Source of the DNA: Halopelagius longus
GTDB lineage: Archaea > Halobacteriota > Halobacteria > Halobacteriales > Haloferacaceae
Direction of reading: 5' to 3'
Assembly: GCF_900100875.1 (NCBI RefSeq)
Contig: NZ_FNKQ01000001.1
Location: 62,001-126,000, forward strand
DNA length: 64,000 nt
Both the position numbers and the translations under genes were made by a program. A model generated the notes under the pieces. It was not told the origin of the DNA. It saw nothing but the letters and a program-made list of their open reading frames with translations, and made no database searches. Positions 44,033 to 54,021 of the stretch are shown here, in pieces (position 1 is the stretch's first letter; every line of letters starts with the position of its first letter).

Positions 44033-45922
44033 TTACCGTCCGTTCGTCTGCGCGCGCCACAGCGACGCGTACCGCCCCCCGCGCGCCAACAGGTCGTCGT
44101 GGGTCCCCCGTTCGACGACGCGGCCGTCTTCGAGGACGAGTATCTCGTCTGCGTCCACCACCGTCGAGAGTCGGTGCGCGATGACGAGCGTCGTCCGGTC
44201 TTCGGCCAACCGGTCGAGCGAGCGCTGAATCGCCCGTTCGGTCTCCGTGTCGACGGCGCTCGTCGCCTCGTCCAACACGAGTACCGGCGGGTCGTGGAGG
44301 ACGGCCCGCGCGAGGGCGATACGCTGTCGTTGCCCGCCGGAGAGCTTCACGCCGCGTTCGCCGACGCGCGTCTCGTACCCCTCCGGCATGTCGGCGATGA
44401 ACTCGTGGGCCTCGGCGGCCTCCGCGGCCTCCCGAACCGCCTCGTCGCTCGCGTCGAACCGGCCGTACCGGACGTTCTCGGCGATGGTGCCGTCGAACAG
44501 GTGGGTGTCTTGGGAGACGTAGCCCACGGCGTTCCGGAGCGAATCGAGCGTCACCGCCCGCACGTCCTCGCCGTCGAGACGGACGCTCCCCGCAGTCGGG
44601 TCGTACAGGCGGAGGAGCAGTTTCGCGAGCGTCGACTTCCCCGCGCCGGTCGGACCGACGAACGCCACCGTCTCGCCCGGCGCGGCGTCGAACGACACGT
44701 CTTCGAGCACCGGCGGGTCGTCGCCGCCGTCCGCGGAGTCGCCGCCGTCGCTCAGTACGGGGTCCGAGTACGCGAAGGAGACGCTCTCGTACTCGACGCG
44801 GCCCTCGGGATCCGACAGGGCGACGGCGTCCGGTCGGTCTTCGATGTGGACGGGGATGTCGGCGAGTCCGAAGACGCGCTCCGCGGACGCGCGGGCGTTC
44901 TGCACTTGGTCGACGATGTTCGACACCTCGGCCAACGGCGCGACGAACCGCTGGGTCATGAAGATGAACGTGACGAACGTCCCGACGCTCAACTCGCCCG
45001 CGAGGGGGCCCGGCGCGCCGACGAGGAGCCAGTACCCCCCGACGACGAACGTCGCCGCGAAGGAGAGGCCGGCGAGCAGTTCCATCCCCGGCCGGTAGAG
45101 GTAGCTCAGCTTCAGCACCGACATCGTCGTCTCGTAGACGTCCGCCGAGGAGTCGCGGACGCGCCCGCTCTCGAACGACTCGCTGTTGGTCGTCTTCACG
45201 AGTTCGACGCCGCCGATGCCGTTCTCGATGCGCGTGTTGAACGACGCGACGGCCGACTGGCGGGCGCGGTACCGCGGCGCGACGGCGCGCATGAACCAGA
45301 GCGTGAAACCGACGAGTCCCGGGACGACGACGAGCGTCACCAGCGCCAACTGCGGGTTCAGCGAAAAGAGGATGAACGCGATGCCGCCGACCATCACGAG
45401 GAGGCGCAGGGAGTTCATCAGGGCGTTGTCGAGGAACACCTCCAGATTGCCCGCGTCGTTGTTCAGGATGGCCATCACCTCGCCGGTCTGCTTGTCGTCG
45501 AAGAACTGCATGTCGAGGCGGAGGAGTTTCTCGAAACTGTCCGTCCTGACCGCGTGCATCACGTCGTGCGCGAAGAAGTTCGCCGTGACGCCGTACACCC
45601 ACGTACAGACGGCCGCGGTGGCGAACGCGCCGACGATGAGCCACGCCGAGAACCAGAACTGCGCCTCAGGCGTCGTCGGAATCCACGCCGCGGGGACGAG
45701 CGGAAGCGCGTAGGGCGTCGTCTGCGACCCGAACACCGCGTCGATGGCCGTCCCGAGGACGACCGGCGGGACGAGCGACGCCGTCTGCGCGAGGAGGTTC
45801 GCCGCCAGACCGAGCGCGAGCCACCGCTTCCGCGACGCCCCGTACTCCCGAAACAGTCGCGTCAGCGGCCGGTCTACCTCCGCACGGAGGCGGTCGAACG
45901 CGCTCTCGTCGTCTGCGGTCAT
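44033..45922 (-). CDS. ABC-type multidrug/lipid exporter (half-transporter)
   Basis: 629 residues: an N-terminal six-helix exporter domain (about 30-340) followed by a nucleotide-binding domain. Walker A GPTGAGKST, Q-loop YVSQDTHLFDGTI, signature LSGGQRQRI, Walker B VLVLDEATSAVD and switch His in VIAHRLSTV are all intact, so it should be active as a homodimer or with another half. Family members export lipids or drugs. About 30 residues of Asp/Gly/Ser-rich insertion (SDGGDSADGGDD) precede the Walker A. Start ATG 45922; ten more residues would be possible. Confidence 0.9.
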   Translation of the reverse strand: MTADDESAFDRLRAEVDRPLTRLFREYGASRKRWLALGLAANLLAQTASLVPPVVLGTAIDAVFGSQTTPYALPLVPAAWIPTTPEAQFWFSAWLIVGAFATAAVCTWVYGVTANFFAHDVMHAVRTDSFEKLLRLDMQFFDDKQTGEVMAILNNDAGNLEVFLDNALMNSLRLLVMVGGIAFILFSLNPQLALVTLVVVPGLVGFTLWFMRAVAPRYRARQSAVASFNTRIENGIGGVELVKTTNSESFESGRVRDSSADVYETTMSVLKLSYLYRPGMELLAGLSFAATFVVGGYWLLVGAPGPLAGELSVGTFVTFIFMTQRFVAPLAEVSNIVDQVQNARASAERVFGLADIPVHIEDRPDAVALSDPEGRVEYESVSFAYSDPVLSDGGDSADGGDDPPVLEDVSFDAAPGETVAFVGPTGAGKSTLAKLLLRLYDPTAGSVRLDGEDVRAVTLDSLRNAVGYVSQDTHLFDGTIAENVRYGRFDASDEAVREAAEAAEAHEFIADMPEGYETRVGERGVKLSGGQRQRIALARAVLHDPPVLVLDEATSAVDTETERAIQRSLDRLAEDRTTLVIAHRLSTVVDADEILVLEDGRVVERGTHDDLLARGGRYASLWRAQTNGR

Positions 45923-45998
45923 CGTTACTCGGTGACTCTGACGGAGCCGCATGAATCCGCCGTTCGCGCGCTGCGGCGGCGCTCGAACGCCGGGCGGA

Positions 45999-48900
45999 CT
46001 ACTCTCTGGCGTCCGGGAACCGACACGAGAACGTCGCTCCCTCGCCGGGTTCCGACTCGACCCGGATGTCGCCGCCGTGTCGCTCGACGATGCGCCGACA
46101 GAGCGCGAGTCCGATACCGGTGCCGGGCAGTTCGTCGTTCGTGTGCAGGCGTCGGAACACCTCGAAGATACGGTCTTGACTGTCCGGGTCGATGCCGATA
46201 CCCTCGTCGCGCACCGAGACGACCCAGCTCTCGCCGTCGCGCTCTGCGGTGACTTCGACCTGCGGCGGTTCGTCGCCGCTGTACTGGATCGCGTTACCCA
46301 GCAGGTTCTGGAAGAGTTGGCGGAGCTGGCTGGCGTCGCCCTCGACGGTCGGGAGTCGCTCGACGGCGACGTCGGCGTCGCTCTCGGCTATCCGCATCTG
46401 AAGGTCCGCGCGGACGTGCCCGAGAACGTCGTTCAGATCGACCGGATCGAACGGATCTCCCTGCGTTTCGATTCGCGAGTACGTGAGCAGTCCGTCTATC
46501 ATCTCGCGCATCCGCTCTGCGCCGTCGACGGCGAACCCGAGGAACTCCTCGCCGTCTTCGTCCAATCGGTCGCCGTACCGCCGTTCTATCAACTTGAGGT
46601 AGCTCGTGACCATCCGGAGCGGTTCCTGCAGGTCGTGGGAGGCGACGTACGCGAACTGCTCTAAGCGCTCGTTCGACTCCTCGAGTTTCCGGCGGTACTC
46701 CCGCCGTTCGGTCACGTCCTGCAGCATCAGCATCCCCGCGTACACCTCGTCGTCGGCGTTCCGGACGGGGAGCGTGTGCGCCAACAGCGACTTCCCGTGG
46801 TACTCCACCTCGAACGTCCGGGACTCGCCGTCGAAGACGGCGCGGAAGTGGGGTCGTATCTCCTCGACTAACTCCTCGGAGTAGCGCTCGGCGATGTTCG
46901 TTCCGACCACCTCCTCGGGGGAGATTCCGAGTTCGGTCAGCATCTCGCCGCCGGCGACGGTGTAGGTCAGACTCTCGTCGAACAGCCCGACCGCTCCGTT
47001 CGGGAAGTGCTCGACGAGCGTCCGGTACCGCCGTTCGCTCTCCTCTAAGGCGCGCTCTCTGGCCCTCCGTTCGGTGATGTCGCGCGCGACGCCGATGCGC
47101 TCGCGGCTGTCGCCCGGAAGCAGCGCGAACGTCGCCTCCGCGGGAACGCGGCGTCCGTCGGCCGTTCGTATCTCCCCTTCCATCACCGGTTCGTCGACGC
47201 CCCCCTCCTTCAACGCCGTCTCCATCTCCGCCGCGCGTTCGGCGGTGTCGTCCGCGACGACCAACGAGACGGGGGAGCCGAGCAGTTCGTCCCGAGCGTA
47301 GCCGGTCAGCTTCGTGTACGCCTCGTTGACCATCGTGAACCGGCCGTCGGCGTCCACCGCGTAGATGCCGTCCTCGACGGTTTCGACTATCGTCTCGTAC
47401 TTCTCCAACTCTCGCTCGCGTTCGGCGCGTTCGGAGACGTCTCGAACCACTCCGCACCGGCCGTACGTGTCGCCGTCCGGGAAGGGGGAGATGCGACTCT
47501 CGACGGGGGCCGTCCCGCCCGAACTCGTCCGCAGGTCGAATTCGACCTTCGGGAGCGTTCGCTCGCCGTCCAGTACGTCCTCGATTAACTCCTCCGCCCG
47601 GGCCGTCACCGACTCGTCGTGGACTATCGCCGCGGGCTCTCCGAGCAGTTCCTCGCGGTCGTAGCCGACCATCTCGCAGAACGCGTCGTTGACCATGATG
47701 AACCGCGAGTCGGCGTCCACCGCGTAGATGCCGTCGCCGACGGTTTCCACGATGGCCTCGTACTGCTCCAGCGTCCGTTCGCGCTTCTTCCGCTCCGTCA
47801 CGTCGCGGAAGTACACGGAGATGCCGGTCTCGGAGGGGTAGAGGTTCGCCTCGACCCAGAAGTCGAGCGTGTCGTAGTACAGCTCGTAACTGGTCGCCTC
47901 TTGGGAACGCCTCGCCGTCTGGAAGGCGTCCCAGACGTCGTCGATTTCGGCGGCTGAGGGGAACACGTCCCACAGCGTCTCGCCGAGCAGTTCCGACTCG
48001 GAGCGCTGGAGCAGTTCCTCGGCGCGTTCGTTGACGTGCGTGAGGCGGAACTCTTCGTCGACGGCGTAGAACGCGTCGGAGATTCGGCTGAGGATGCGCT
48101 GGAGTTCGCTCTGCAGTTCCTGTTCGCGTTCGCGCTGTTCGGTCGCATCGCGCGTCACCTTCAGGTATCCGCGGTGAGTCCCGTCGTCGCCGCGAACGGC
48201 GGTGAGGGTCACGTTCGCCCAGAACCGGCTCCCGTCCGCCCTGACGCGCCACCCCTCGTCCTCGATCACTCCCTCCTCCGTCGCCCGTTCGAGGTTCCGT
48301 TCGGGGACGCCGGCCGCCCTATCCTCCTCGGTGTAGAACGTCGAGACGTGCTCGCCGACTATCTCCGCGCGGTCGTAGCCTTTGATCCTCTCTGCGCCCT
48401 CGTTCCAACTTGCGACGCGGCCCTCGGCGTCCAGACGGACGATGGCGTACTCCTCGACGGCGCAGACCAGCGACCGAAACTGCGCTTCGGTCTCCTTGCG
48501 GGCGTCCTCGGACTCCGCTCTGTCCGTGATGTCGTAGTAGAGCTCGATTCGTCCCCCCGCGTACTGCCCCGACGCTATCGGCTTGCTGTAGTGTTCGAGC
48601 CACCGACCCTCGCGTCCCTCGCCTTCGGTGACCCGGAACTCGAACTGCTCGATGTAGCTGTTGTCCGCGTACGCCGCGCGGATGTTCTCCTCGAACCGTT
48701 CGGAGTCTACGACCCTCTCTTTGACCGTCTCCCGGATGACCTCCCGTTTGTCCCGCCCGACGACGTCGTCCCGGTCGAGGCCGAAGTACTCCTCTGCGGT
48801 CTCGTCGGCCCACGCGACGCGGAACTCGTCGTCGAGGACGAACACGCCGATGTCCGCCTCGTCGAGGACGGTGCTGACCGACTCGGGGGACGCGGGCGAC

Positions 48901-49337
48901 GAATCGAGCGCATCCGGGCGGTCCGTCTCCGAACGGTCGCGGACGACCCCGACGCTCCCCCGGAACTCGCCGTCCTCCAGTAGCGGGTTGACCCGGAGTT
49001 CGCAGGGGACCGTGCCGCCGTCGGCGGTTCGGACGCCGAGTTCGAGGGGGACGGCTTCGCGGCTCTCCGACTCGGCTCGGCGCGCGACCGCCCGCTTCAC
49101 CCGGTCTGCGTCGTCGTCCGTCAGGAGGACGGTGACGCGTTCGCCGAGGAGTTCCTCCCGAGCGAACCCGGTCGTCTCGACGAGTTCGTCGCTCACCGCG
49201 ACGAACCGCCCCTCGGCGTCGAGGTGGTAGATGCCGTCGCCGAGCGTATCGAGGAGCGTCTGATACCGCCGGCGTGCTACGTCGTCGTCGGCATCCGCCC
49301 AGAATGCCCCCTCGGTAGCGTCCGATTTGGTACTCAT
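45999..49337 (-). CDS. Sensor histidine kinase with seven PAS domains
   Basis: 1112 residues, no membrane helix, so a cytoplasmic sensor. Seven PAS units begin roughly at 24, 150, 290, 415, 525, 650 and 775; each has the G-I-Y-x-x-D-or-related core and PAC-like ends (DVTERKKRE, DITERRARE). The histidine-containing helix is YVASHDLQEPLRMVTSYLKL, and the ATPase has NLLGNAIQYSG (N box), DEGIGID (G1) and GTGIGLAL (G2). No receiver domain or response regulator is adjacent. PAS 5 and 6 are near-copies. Signals (redox, light, small molecules) are unknown. ATG 49337 follows a ttaagata TATA-like box. Confidence 0.92.
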   Translation of the reverse strand: MSTKSDATEGAFWADADDDVARRRYQTLLDTLGDGIYHLDAEGRFVAVSDELVETTGFAREELLGERVTVLLTDDDADRVKRAVARRAESESREAVPLELGVRTADGGTVPCELRVNPLLEDGEFRGSVGVVRDRSETDRPDALDSSPASPESVSTVLDEADIGVFVLDDEFRVAWADETAEEYFGLDRDDVVGRDKREVIRETVKERVVDSERFEENIRAAYADNSYIEQFEFRVTEGEGREGRWLEHYSKPIASGQYAGGRIELYYDITDRAESEDARKETEAQFRSLVCAVEEYAIVRLDAEGRVASWNEGAERIKGYDRAEIVGEHVSTFYTEEDRAAGVPERNLERATEEGVIEDEGWRVRADGSRFWANVTLTAVRGDDGTHRGYLKVTRDATEQREREQELQSELQRILSRISDAFYAVDEEFRLTHVNERAEELLQRSESELLGETLWDVFPSAAEIDDVWDAFQTARRSQEATSYELYYDTLDFWVEANLYPSETGISVYFRDVTERKKRERTLEQYEAIVETVGDGIYAVDADSRFIMVNDAFCEMVGYDREELLGEPAAIVHDESVTARAEELIEDVLDGERTLPKVEFDLRTSSGGTAPVESRISPFPDGDTYGRCGVVRDVSERAERERELEKYETIVETVEDGIYAVDADGRFTMVNEAYTKLTGYARDELLGSPVSLVVADDTAERAAEMETALKEGGVDEPVMEGEIRTADGRRVPAEATFALLPGDSRERIGVARDITERRARERALEESERRYRTLVEHFPNGAVGLFDESLTYTVAGGEMLTELGISPEEVVGTNIAERYSEELVEEIRPHFRAVFDGESRTFEVEYHGKSLLAHTLPVRNADDEVYAGMLMLQDVTERREYRRKLEESNERLEQFAYVASHDLQEPLRMVTSYLKLIERRYGDRLDEDGEEFLGFAVDGAERMREMIDGLLTYSRIETQGDPFDPVDLNDVLGHVRADLQMRIAESDADVAVERLPTVEGDASQLRQLFQNLLGNAIQYSGDEPPQVEVTAERDGESWVVSVRDEGIGIDPDSQDRIFEVFRRLHTNDELPGTGIGLALCRRIVERHGGDIRVESEPGEGATFSCRFPDARE

Positions 49338-49486
49338 TGCACTGTAGAGTATCTTAACCGAGTTAAACTGCGCGTCGCCCCGGAGCGCTCTCCGTTCGGT
49401 TCGCACTCGAACGTGCCCCGCCTACCGACGGCAGACGGTCGAGGCGGATACCACTCCTTTTTCCGTCGGAAGCGTCTCCTCTCGGT

Positions 49487-51358
49487 ATGCCTTTTTCCTC
49501 GGCGTTCTCGCCGATTCAGAGCGTGGCTTCGACGCCGGTGACGGCCGAGATGCTCGTCGTCTTCGCGCTCATCCTTCTGGCGCTCGTTCTGTTCGCCACC
49601 GAGTGGTTTCCTATCGACGTCACGGCCATCCTCGTGATGGTCCTCTTGATGGTCCTCGAACCGTGGACGCAGATATCGCCTCAAGAGGGCATCTCCGGGT
49701 TCGCCAACCCGGCCACGATAACCGTGCTCGCGATGCTCATCCTGAGCACCGGGATCAACCGGACCGGCATCGTCCAGTTGATCGGCCGGAAGATGGCCGC
49801 GTTCGCCGGGACCAGCCGGACCAAGCAGCTCGCCGCCACCGTCGGCGTCACCGGCCCCGTCTCGGGGTTCATCAACAACACGCCCGTCGTCGCCATCCTC
49901 GTGCCGGTCATCTCCGACCTCGCACACGAGGGGAAGACGTCGCCGTCGAAGCTGCTCATGCCGCTTTCGTTCGCGTCGATGCTCGGCGGGACGCTGACGC
50001 TCATCGGCACCTCGACGAACATCCTCGCGAGCGACATCGCGGCGCAGCTCGGCGCGGAGTCGCCCGAGCTCGGTCTCTCGGCGTTCGGGATGTTCGAGTT
50101 CACGAAGCTCGGCGTCGTCGTCTTCGCCGTCGGCGCACTCTACCTCATGACGGTCGGCGTCCGGCTGATTCCCGAGCGGATTCCGGCCGACGAGGACTTA
50201 GTCGAGGAGTACGCCCTGCAGGCGTACCTCGCGGACGTTGTCGTCCCCGCGAACTCGTCGTTCACCGGCCAGACCGTCGAGGAGGCGTTCGGCGACGACG
50301 AACTCGACATCGACGCCCTCCAGTTGGTCCGCTACGGGGAGCGCTTCGACGAACCGCTCGCCCGCAAGGAGATTCACGAGAACGACACGCTCCGCCTCAG
50401 AACGAACCGGGACACGCTCGAACGCATCATCGACGCGGAGGGTCTCACGTTCGCGGGCGGGCCGCAGAGCGAAGACGACCTGCACTCCGAGGACGAGGAC
50501 CCCGTCCTCGTGGAAGTCGTCGTCCCGTCGGGGTCGTTCCTCGTCGGCGAGACGCTCTCCAGTTCGACCTTCCGGCAACGGTACGACGCGAACGTCCTCG
50601 CCTTCCGCTCCCGCGGCGAAGTCGTCCGCGACCGGTTCGAGGACATCCGCATCCGGGTCGGCGACACGCTGTTGGTGCAGGCCCCGTCGGACAGCCTCTC
50701 CCGTCTCGTCCAGAACGAGGACTTCATCGTCGCCCACGAGTTCGACGAGACGACGTACCGGACGGAGAAGATTCCGTTCGCAGTCGCCATCATCGCCGGC
50801 GTCGTCGCGCTTCCGGCGTTGAACGTCCTCCCGATAGTCGTCTCGGCGCTCGCGGGGGTGGTCGCGATGGTGTTCACCGGCGTCTTGGAACCGACCGAAC
50901 TGTACTCCTCCGTCGAGTGGAACGTCATCTTCCTGCTCGCGGGCGTCATCCCCCTCGGCATCGCCCTCCAGCAGACGGGGGCCGCCGCGCTTCTCGGCAG
51001 CGCCGTCGCCTCGACGGCGACGTTCCTGCCGGCAATCGGGGTCCTCTGGGTGTTCTACCTCGCGACGGGCCTGCTGACGAGCGTTATCAGCAACAACGCC
51101 AGCGTCGTGCTGATGATTCCCGTCGCCGCCAACGCCGCCCAGTCCATCGGCGCGAACGCCTTCGCGTTCGTCCTCGCGGTGACGTTCGCCGCCTCGACGG
51201 CGTTCATGACGCCCGTCGGCTACCAGACGAACCTCTTCGTCTACGGCCCCGGCGGCTACACGTTCTCGGACTTCCTCCGCGTCGGCGCGCCGTTACAGTT
51301 TCTCCTGTCGGTCGTCACGGTGCTCGGCATCGCGTTCTTCTGGGGTCTCGGCGCGTAG
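49487..51358 (+). CDS. SLC13-family transporter with two RCK_C (TrkA-C) domains
   Basis: 623 residues. Two membrane halves (about 20-230 and 440-623) with the DASS/SLC13 motif pairs FINNTPVVAILVPV and SLTLIGTSTN-like LTLIGTSTNIL in the first, and VISNNASVVLMIPV and FMTPVGYQTNLFVYGPGGY in the second. Between them lie two regulatory RCK_C domains (about 235-320 and 340-425: VVVPANSSFTGQTVEEAF and VVVPSGSFLVGETLSSSTF). Substrates of this group include sulfate and dicarboxylates, driven by Na+ or H+. Divergent from the PAS kinase by 149 bases. Substrate unproven. Confidence 0.9.
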   Translation: MPFSSAFSPIQSVASTPVTAEMLVVFALILLALVLFATEWFPIDVTAILVMVLLMVLEPWTQISPQEGISGFANPATITVLAMLILSTGINRTGIVQLIGRKMAAFAGTSRTKQLAATVGVTGPVSGFINNTPVVAILVPVISDLAHEGKTSPSKLLMPLSFASMLGGTLTLIGTSTNILASDIAAQLGAESPELGLSAFGMFEFTKLGVVVFAVGALYLMTVGVRLIPERIPADEDLVEEYALQAYLADVVVPANSSFTGQTVEEAFGDDELDIDALQLVRYGERFDEPLARKEIHENDTLRLRTNRDTLERIIDAEGLTFAGGPQSEDDLHSEDEDPVLVEVVVPSGSFLVGETLSSSTFRQRYDANVLAFRSRGEVVRDRFEDIRIRVGDTLLVQAPSDSLSRLVQNEDFIVAHEFDETTYRTEKIPFAVAIIAGVVALPALNVLPIVVSALAGVVAMVFTGVLEPTELYSSVEWNVIFLLAGVIPLGIALQQTGAAALLGSAVASTATFLPAIGVLWVFYLATGLLTSVISNNASVVLMIPVAANAAQSIGANAFAFVLAVTFAASTAFMTPVGYQTNLFVYGPGGYTFSDFLRVGAPLQFLLSVVTVLGIAFFWGLGA

Positions 51359-51428
51359 GTCGCGGCCCAGTCGTTTCGTCGGCGGCCGCGAGCCGAACAC
51401 TTAACCGGTCTTGAGCGATCTTTGACAC

Positions 51429-52199
51429 GTGAGCGATCTTCTAGACGGACGAACGAGCGTCGTAACGGGTGCCGCGAGCGGTATCGGCCGCGCCATCGCG
51501 CTTTCGTTCGCAGAGCACGGTGCGGACGTCGTCGTCGCGGACATCCGCGAGGAACCGCGCGAGGGGGGAGCGCCGACCCACGAACGCATCGCGGAGGAGA
51601 CGGACGCGTCGGCCGTCTACGTCGACTGCGACGTGAGCGAGCGTACCCAACTCGAGGAGGCCGTCGAGGCCGCCGAGGAGTTCGGCGGTATCGACGTGAT
51701 GGTCAACAACGCCGGGTTCGCCTTGGGGACGCCGTTCCTCGAGGTGACCGAGGAAGAGTACGACCGGTTGATGGACGTCAACCTCAAGGGCGCGTTCTTC
51801 GGGGCGCAGGTGGCGGCCGAGCGGATGGTAGAGAACGGCGGCGGCACCATCATCAACATCTCCAGCGTCGAGGGACTGCAGGGGGCCGGCGGCACCACAC
51901 CGTACAGCACCTCCAAGGGAGGGGTTCGGCTCCTGACGTACTCGCTGGCCGACGAACTCGGCGGCGAGGGGATTCGCGTGAACGCCATCCACCCCGGACT
52001 CATCCGAACGACCCTCACCGAGCAGTCCGGACTCGTCGGCGGAGACGCCGAAGAGGCGCTCCTTCGGCAGATTCCGCAGGGGCGCGTCGGCGAACCCGAA
52101 GACGTGGCCGGCGGCGCGGTGTTCCTCGCGAGCGACCTCTCCGACTACGCCAACGGGGAGTCGCTCGTCCTCGACGGCGGCCTCACGAGTACGCTCTGA
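51429..52199 (+). CDS. Short-chain dehydrogenase/reductase (SDR)
   Basis: 256 residues from GTG 51429. Classical SDR: TGAASGIG (13-20) for NAD(P), NNAG (93-96), Asn118, Ser146 (ISSVEG), Tyr159 and Lys163 (YSTSK) complete the catalytic set. An acidic residue after the second strand (VVVADIR) favours NAD+. A FabG/glucose dehydrogenase-like oxidoreductase of unknown alcohol substrate. A short direct repeat (gagcgatctt) flanks the start, one copy inside the gene. Confidence 0.9.
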   Translation: MSDLLDGRTSVVTGAASGIGRAIALSFAEHGADVVVADIREEPREGGAPTHERIAEETDASAVYVDCDVSERTQLEEAVEAAEEFGGIDVMVNNAGFALGTPFLEVTEEEYDRLMDVNLKGAFFGAQVAAERMVENGGGTIINISSVEGLQGAGGTTPYSTSKGGVRLLTYSLADELGGEGIRVNAIHPGLIRTTLTEQSGLVGGDAEEALLRQIPQGRVGEPEDVAGGAVFLASDLSDYANGESLVLDGGLTSTL

Positions 52200-52287
52200 G
52201 GAGAGCGACCGCTCCGGCGGCGTACATATATCGAAGCGGGCCGGAGGTGACGTAAGTCGCGGGCGGACGCGTCCCGCCGGACGACAC

Positions 52288-53520
52288 CTACACCGTGACG
52301 GCGTCGCCGATGTCCGGCGCGGCAGCGTCGAACCCGTCCGCTCTTAGTTCCTCGGCGAACGCCGCACAGCGGTCGCCGTGGTTGACGAGGACGCGACTGT
52401 CGCGGTAGGAGTCGAGCAGGCTCAACAGGCCCTCTCGGTCTGCGTGCGCCGAGAAGTCGTACCACTCCACCTGCGCGCTGACGGGCATCACGCGCCCGTC
52501 GAGTTCCGCCCGCCCCGACTCCAGCAGTTCGCGCCCGGGCGTCCCCTCGACCTGATACCCCGTGAGTGCGACTTTGTTCGTCGGACTCGACCGTATCGCC
52601 GGCACGTAGGTCATCGCCGGTCCGCCCGAGAGCATCCCGCTGGTCGTCACGATGACCGTGTTCTGCGCGGCGATGCGTTTCCGCTGTCCGTCCCGGCCGG
52701 TGACGAAGCGAGCGTTCGACTTCGCGCGACGGAGCGCTTCGGGGTCCCTGACGTACTCGGGGTGTTGGCGGAGCATCCGCGTGATTCGCTTGCCCATGCC
52801 GTCGACGTAGCAGTCGATGTCGTTGGCCTCGCAGACCAGAAGCATCTCCTGGGTCCGACCGATGGCGAACGCGGGCACGACGACGGTGCCGCCGTCCCAC
52901 ACCGTCGTCTCGACGCTCTCGACGAACTGCTCCTCGATTCGTCGGCGCGGGTCGTGGTCCACGTCCGAATAGGTGCTCTCGCAGATGACCGCGTCGGCGT
53001 CGGGGCGCGCGGTTGAGGCCGACACCAACCGCTGGTCGTCGGTGTGGAAGTCGGCGGTGTAGAACAGGCGCGTCTCGCCGTCGTCCACGAGGACGTGGGC
53101 GCTTCCGGGGATGTGGCCGGCGTCGAAGAAGGTCACCTCGTGGCCCGCCGCCTCGAACGTCTCGCGGTAGCCGTGCGTCTCCGACACCTGCGTGACGCGC
53201 TTTACCTCCGCCTCCGTGAACGGGCAGTTGTAACTCCCGCCGTGAAGTTTGAGCGTGTCGCGGGCGAGCGTCAGCGCCAGTTCGCGCGTCGGCGGCGTCC
53301 AGTGTATCGGCGGCCGCCGGTCGCCCGACAGGAGCGAGGGAATCGACCCGACGTGGTCGAGGTGGCCGTGACTGACGACGACGGCCTCCGGGTCGGGCGC
53401 GTCCACCGGAAACTGCGGCGGATTCCCGGTGAGTATCCCGTAATCGAGGAGGAGACGGTCGTTGACGAGGATGGCGCTCCGCCCAACCTCGCGCGCGCCG
53501 CCCAGAAACCGAATGTCCAT
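52288..53520 (-). CDS. Metallo-beta-lactamase/beta-CASP ribonuclease
   Basis: 410 residues. Motif 2 HGHLDHVG (51-58), then GHIPGSAHVL, YTADFHTDDQRL, an STYSD acidic motif and, in the beta-CASP part, AFAIGRTQEMLL, TSGMLSGGP, SAQVEWYDFSAHADREGL and VNHGD. This is the CPSF73-related archaeal RNase fold without N-terminal KH domains, like RNase J/aCPSF2. It cuts or trims RNA in the cytoplasm. Start ATG 53520 chosen over GTG 53523. Confidence 0.9.
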   Translation of the reverse strand: MDIRFLGGAREVGRSAILVNDRLLLDYGILTGNPPQFPVDAPDPEAVVVSHGHLDHVGSIPSLLSGDRRPPIHWTPPTRELALTLARDTLKLHGGSYNCPFTEAEVKRVTQVSETHGYRETFEAAGHEVTFFDAGHIPGSAHVLVDDGETRLFYTADFHTDDQRLVSASTARPDADAVICESTYSDVDHDPRRRIEEQFVESVETTVWDGGTVVVPAFAIGRTQEMLLVCEANDIDCYVDGMGKRITRMLRQHPEYVRDPEALRRAKSNARFVTGRDGQRKRIAAQNTVIVTTSGMLSGGPAMTYVPAIRSSPTNKVALTGYQVEGTPGRELLESGRAELDGRVMPVSAQVEWYDFSAHADREGLLSLLDSYRDSRVLVNHGDRCAAFAEELRADGFDAAAPDIGDAVTV

Positions 53521-53586
53521 CACCGGACGGTAGCCGGCCGAGCCGTTTGGATTCGTCGCTTCCGCTCGGGCGTCCTCGACGGAGGG

Positions 53587-53898
53587 CTACTCGCGCCGAC
53601 CGGCGCGTTCCGCTTCGACGACGTCGATGTCTCCGCGACTGGTGACCGTGACCCGCGCGCCGCCGTAGCGGAAGGTGACGCTCCCGCCGTCGATGGTCCC
53701 GTCGCCGACGGGCGAGAACAGGGCGTTCAACGCGTCGGCGTCGATGCGTTCGGCCAACGGTTCCAGTTCGAGGGGGTCCACGCCGCGGAACGCCGCGACG
53801 GCTTCCACGACGCGGAGGCAGACCGGGTCGTCCCGCGAGAAGTACCGGCCCGAATCTTCGTCGGACGACCGCCCGCCGGATGGTGAGTGTGACGACAT
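53587..53898 (-). CDS. HalOD1 output-domain protein
   Basis: 103 residues. The core, VCLRVVEAVAAFRGVDPLELEPLAERIDADALNALF in pieces, then GSVTFRYGGARVTVTSRGDIDV, fits the haloarchaeal HalOD1 domain, a stand-alone output module often found near signalling genes. Biochemical role unknown. It lies upstream of the beta-CASP nuclease on the same strand with 66 bases between. Confidence 0.8.
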   Translation of the reverse strand: MSSHSPSGGRSSDEDSGRYFSRDDPVCLRVVEAVAAFRGVDPLELEPLAERIDADALNALFSPVGDGTIDGGSVTFRYGGARVTVTSRGDIDVVEAERAGRRE

Positions 53899-54021
53899 GA
53901 GTGTGCTCGAACGGGACGCTCCGCCCGTTCGGCGGGCGTGTTCGACCGTTCTATTCGGACGGCTCGGAGGCTAACGGTATAACCATTTTCGTCAATACGT
54001 TATCCACTCGGCGCGTAGTGG

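Noticed and set aside
43602-45644. 680-codon frame joining the small helical protein and part of the ABC exporter
   Set aside because: Only the last 114 codons from ATG 43946 look like a protein; the rest is an alternate frame of the exporter.
51413-51440. Direct repeat gagcgatctt around the SDR start as an operator
   Set aside because: One copy is inside the coding sequence and the unit has no symmetry; probably coincidence.
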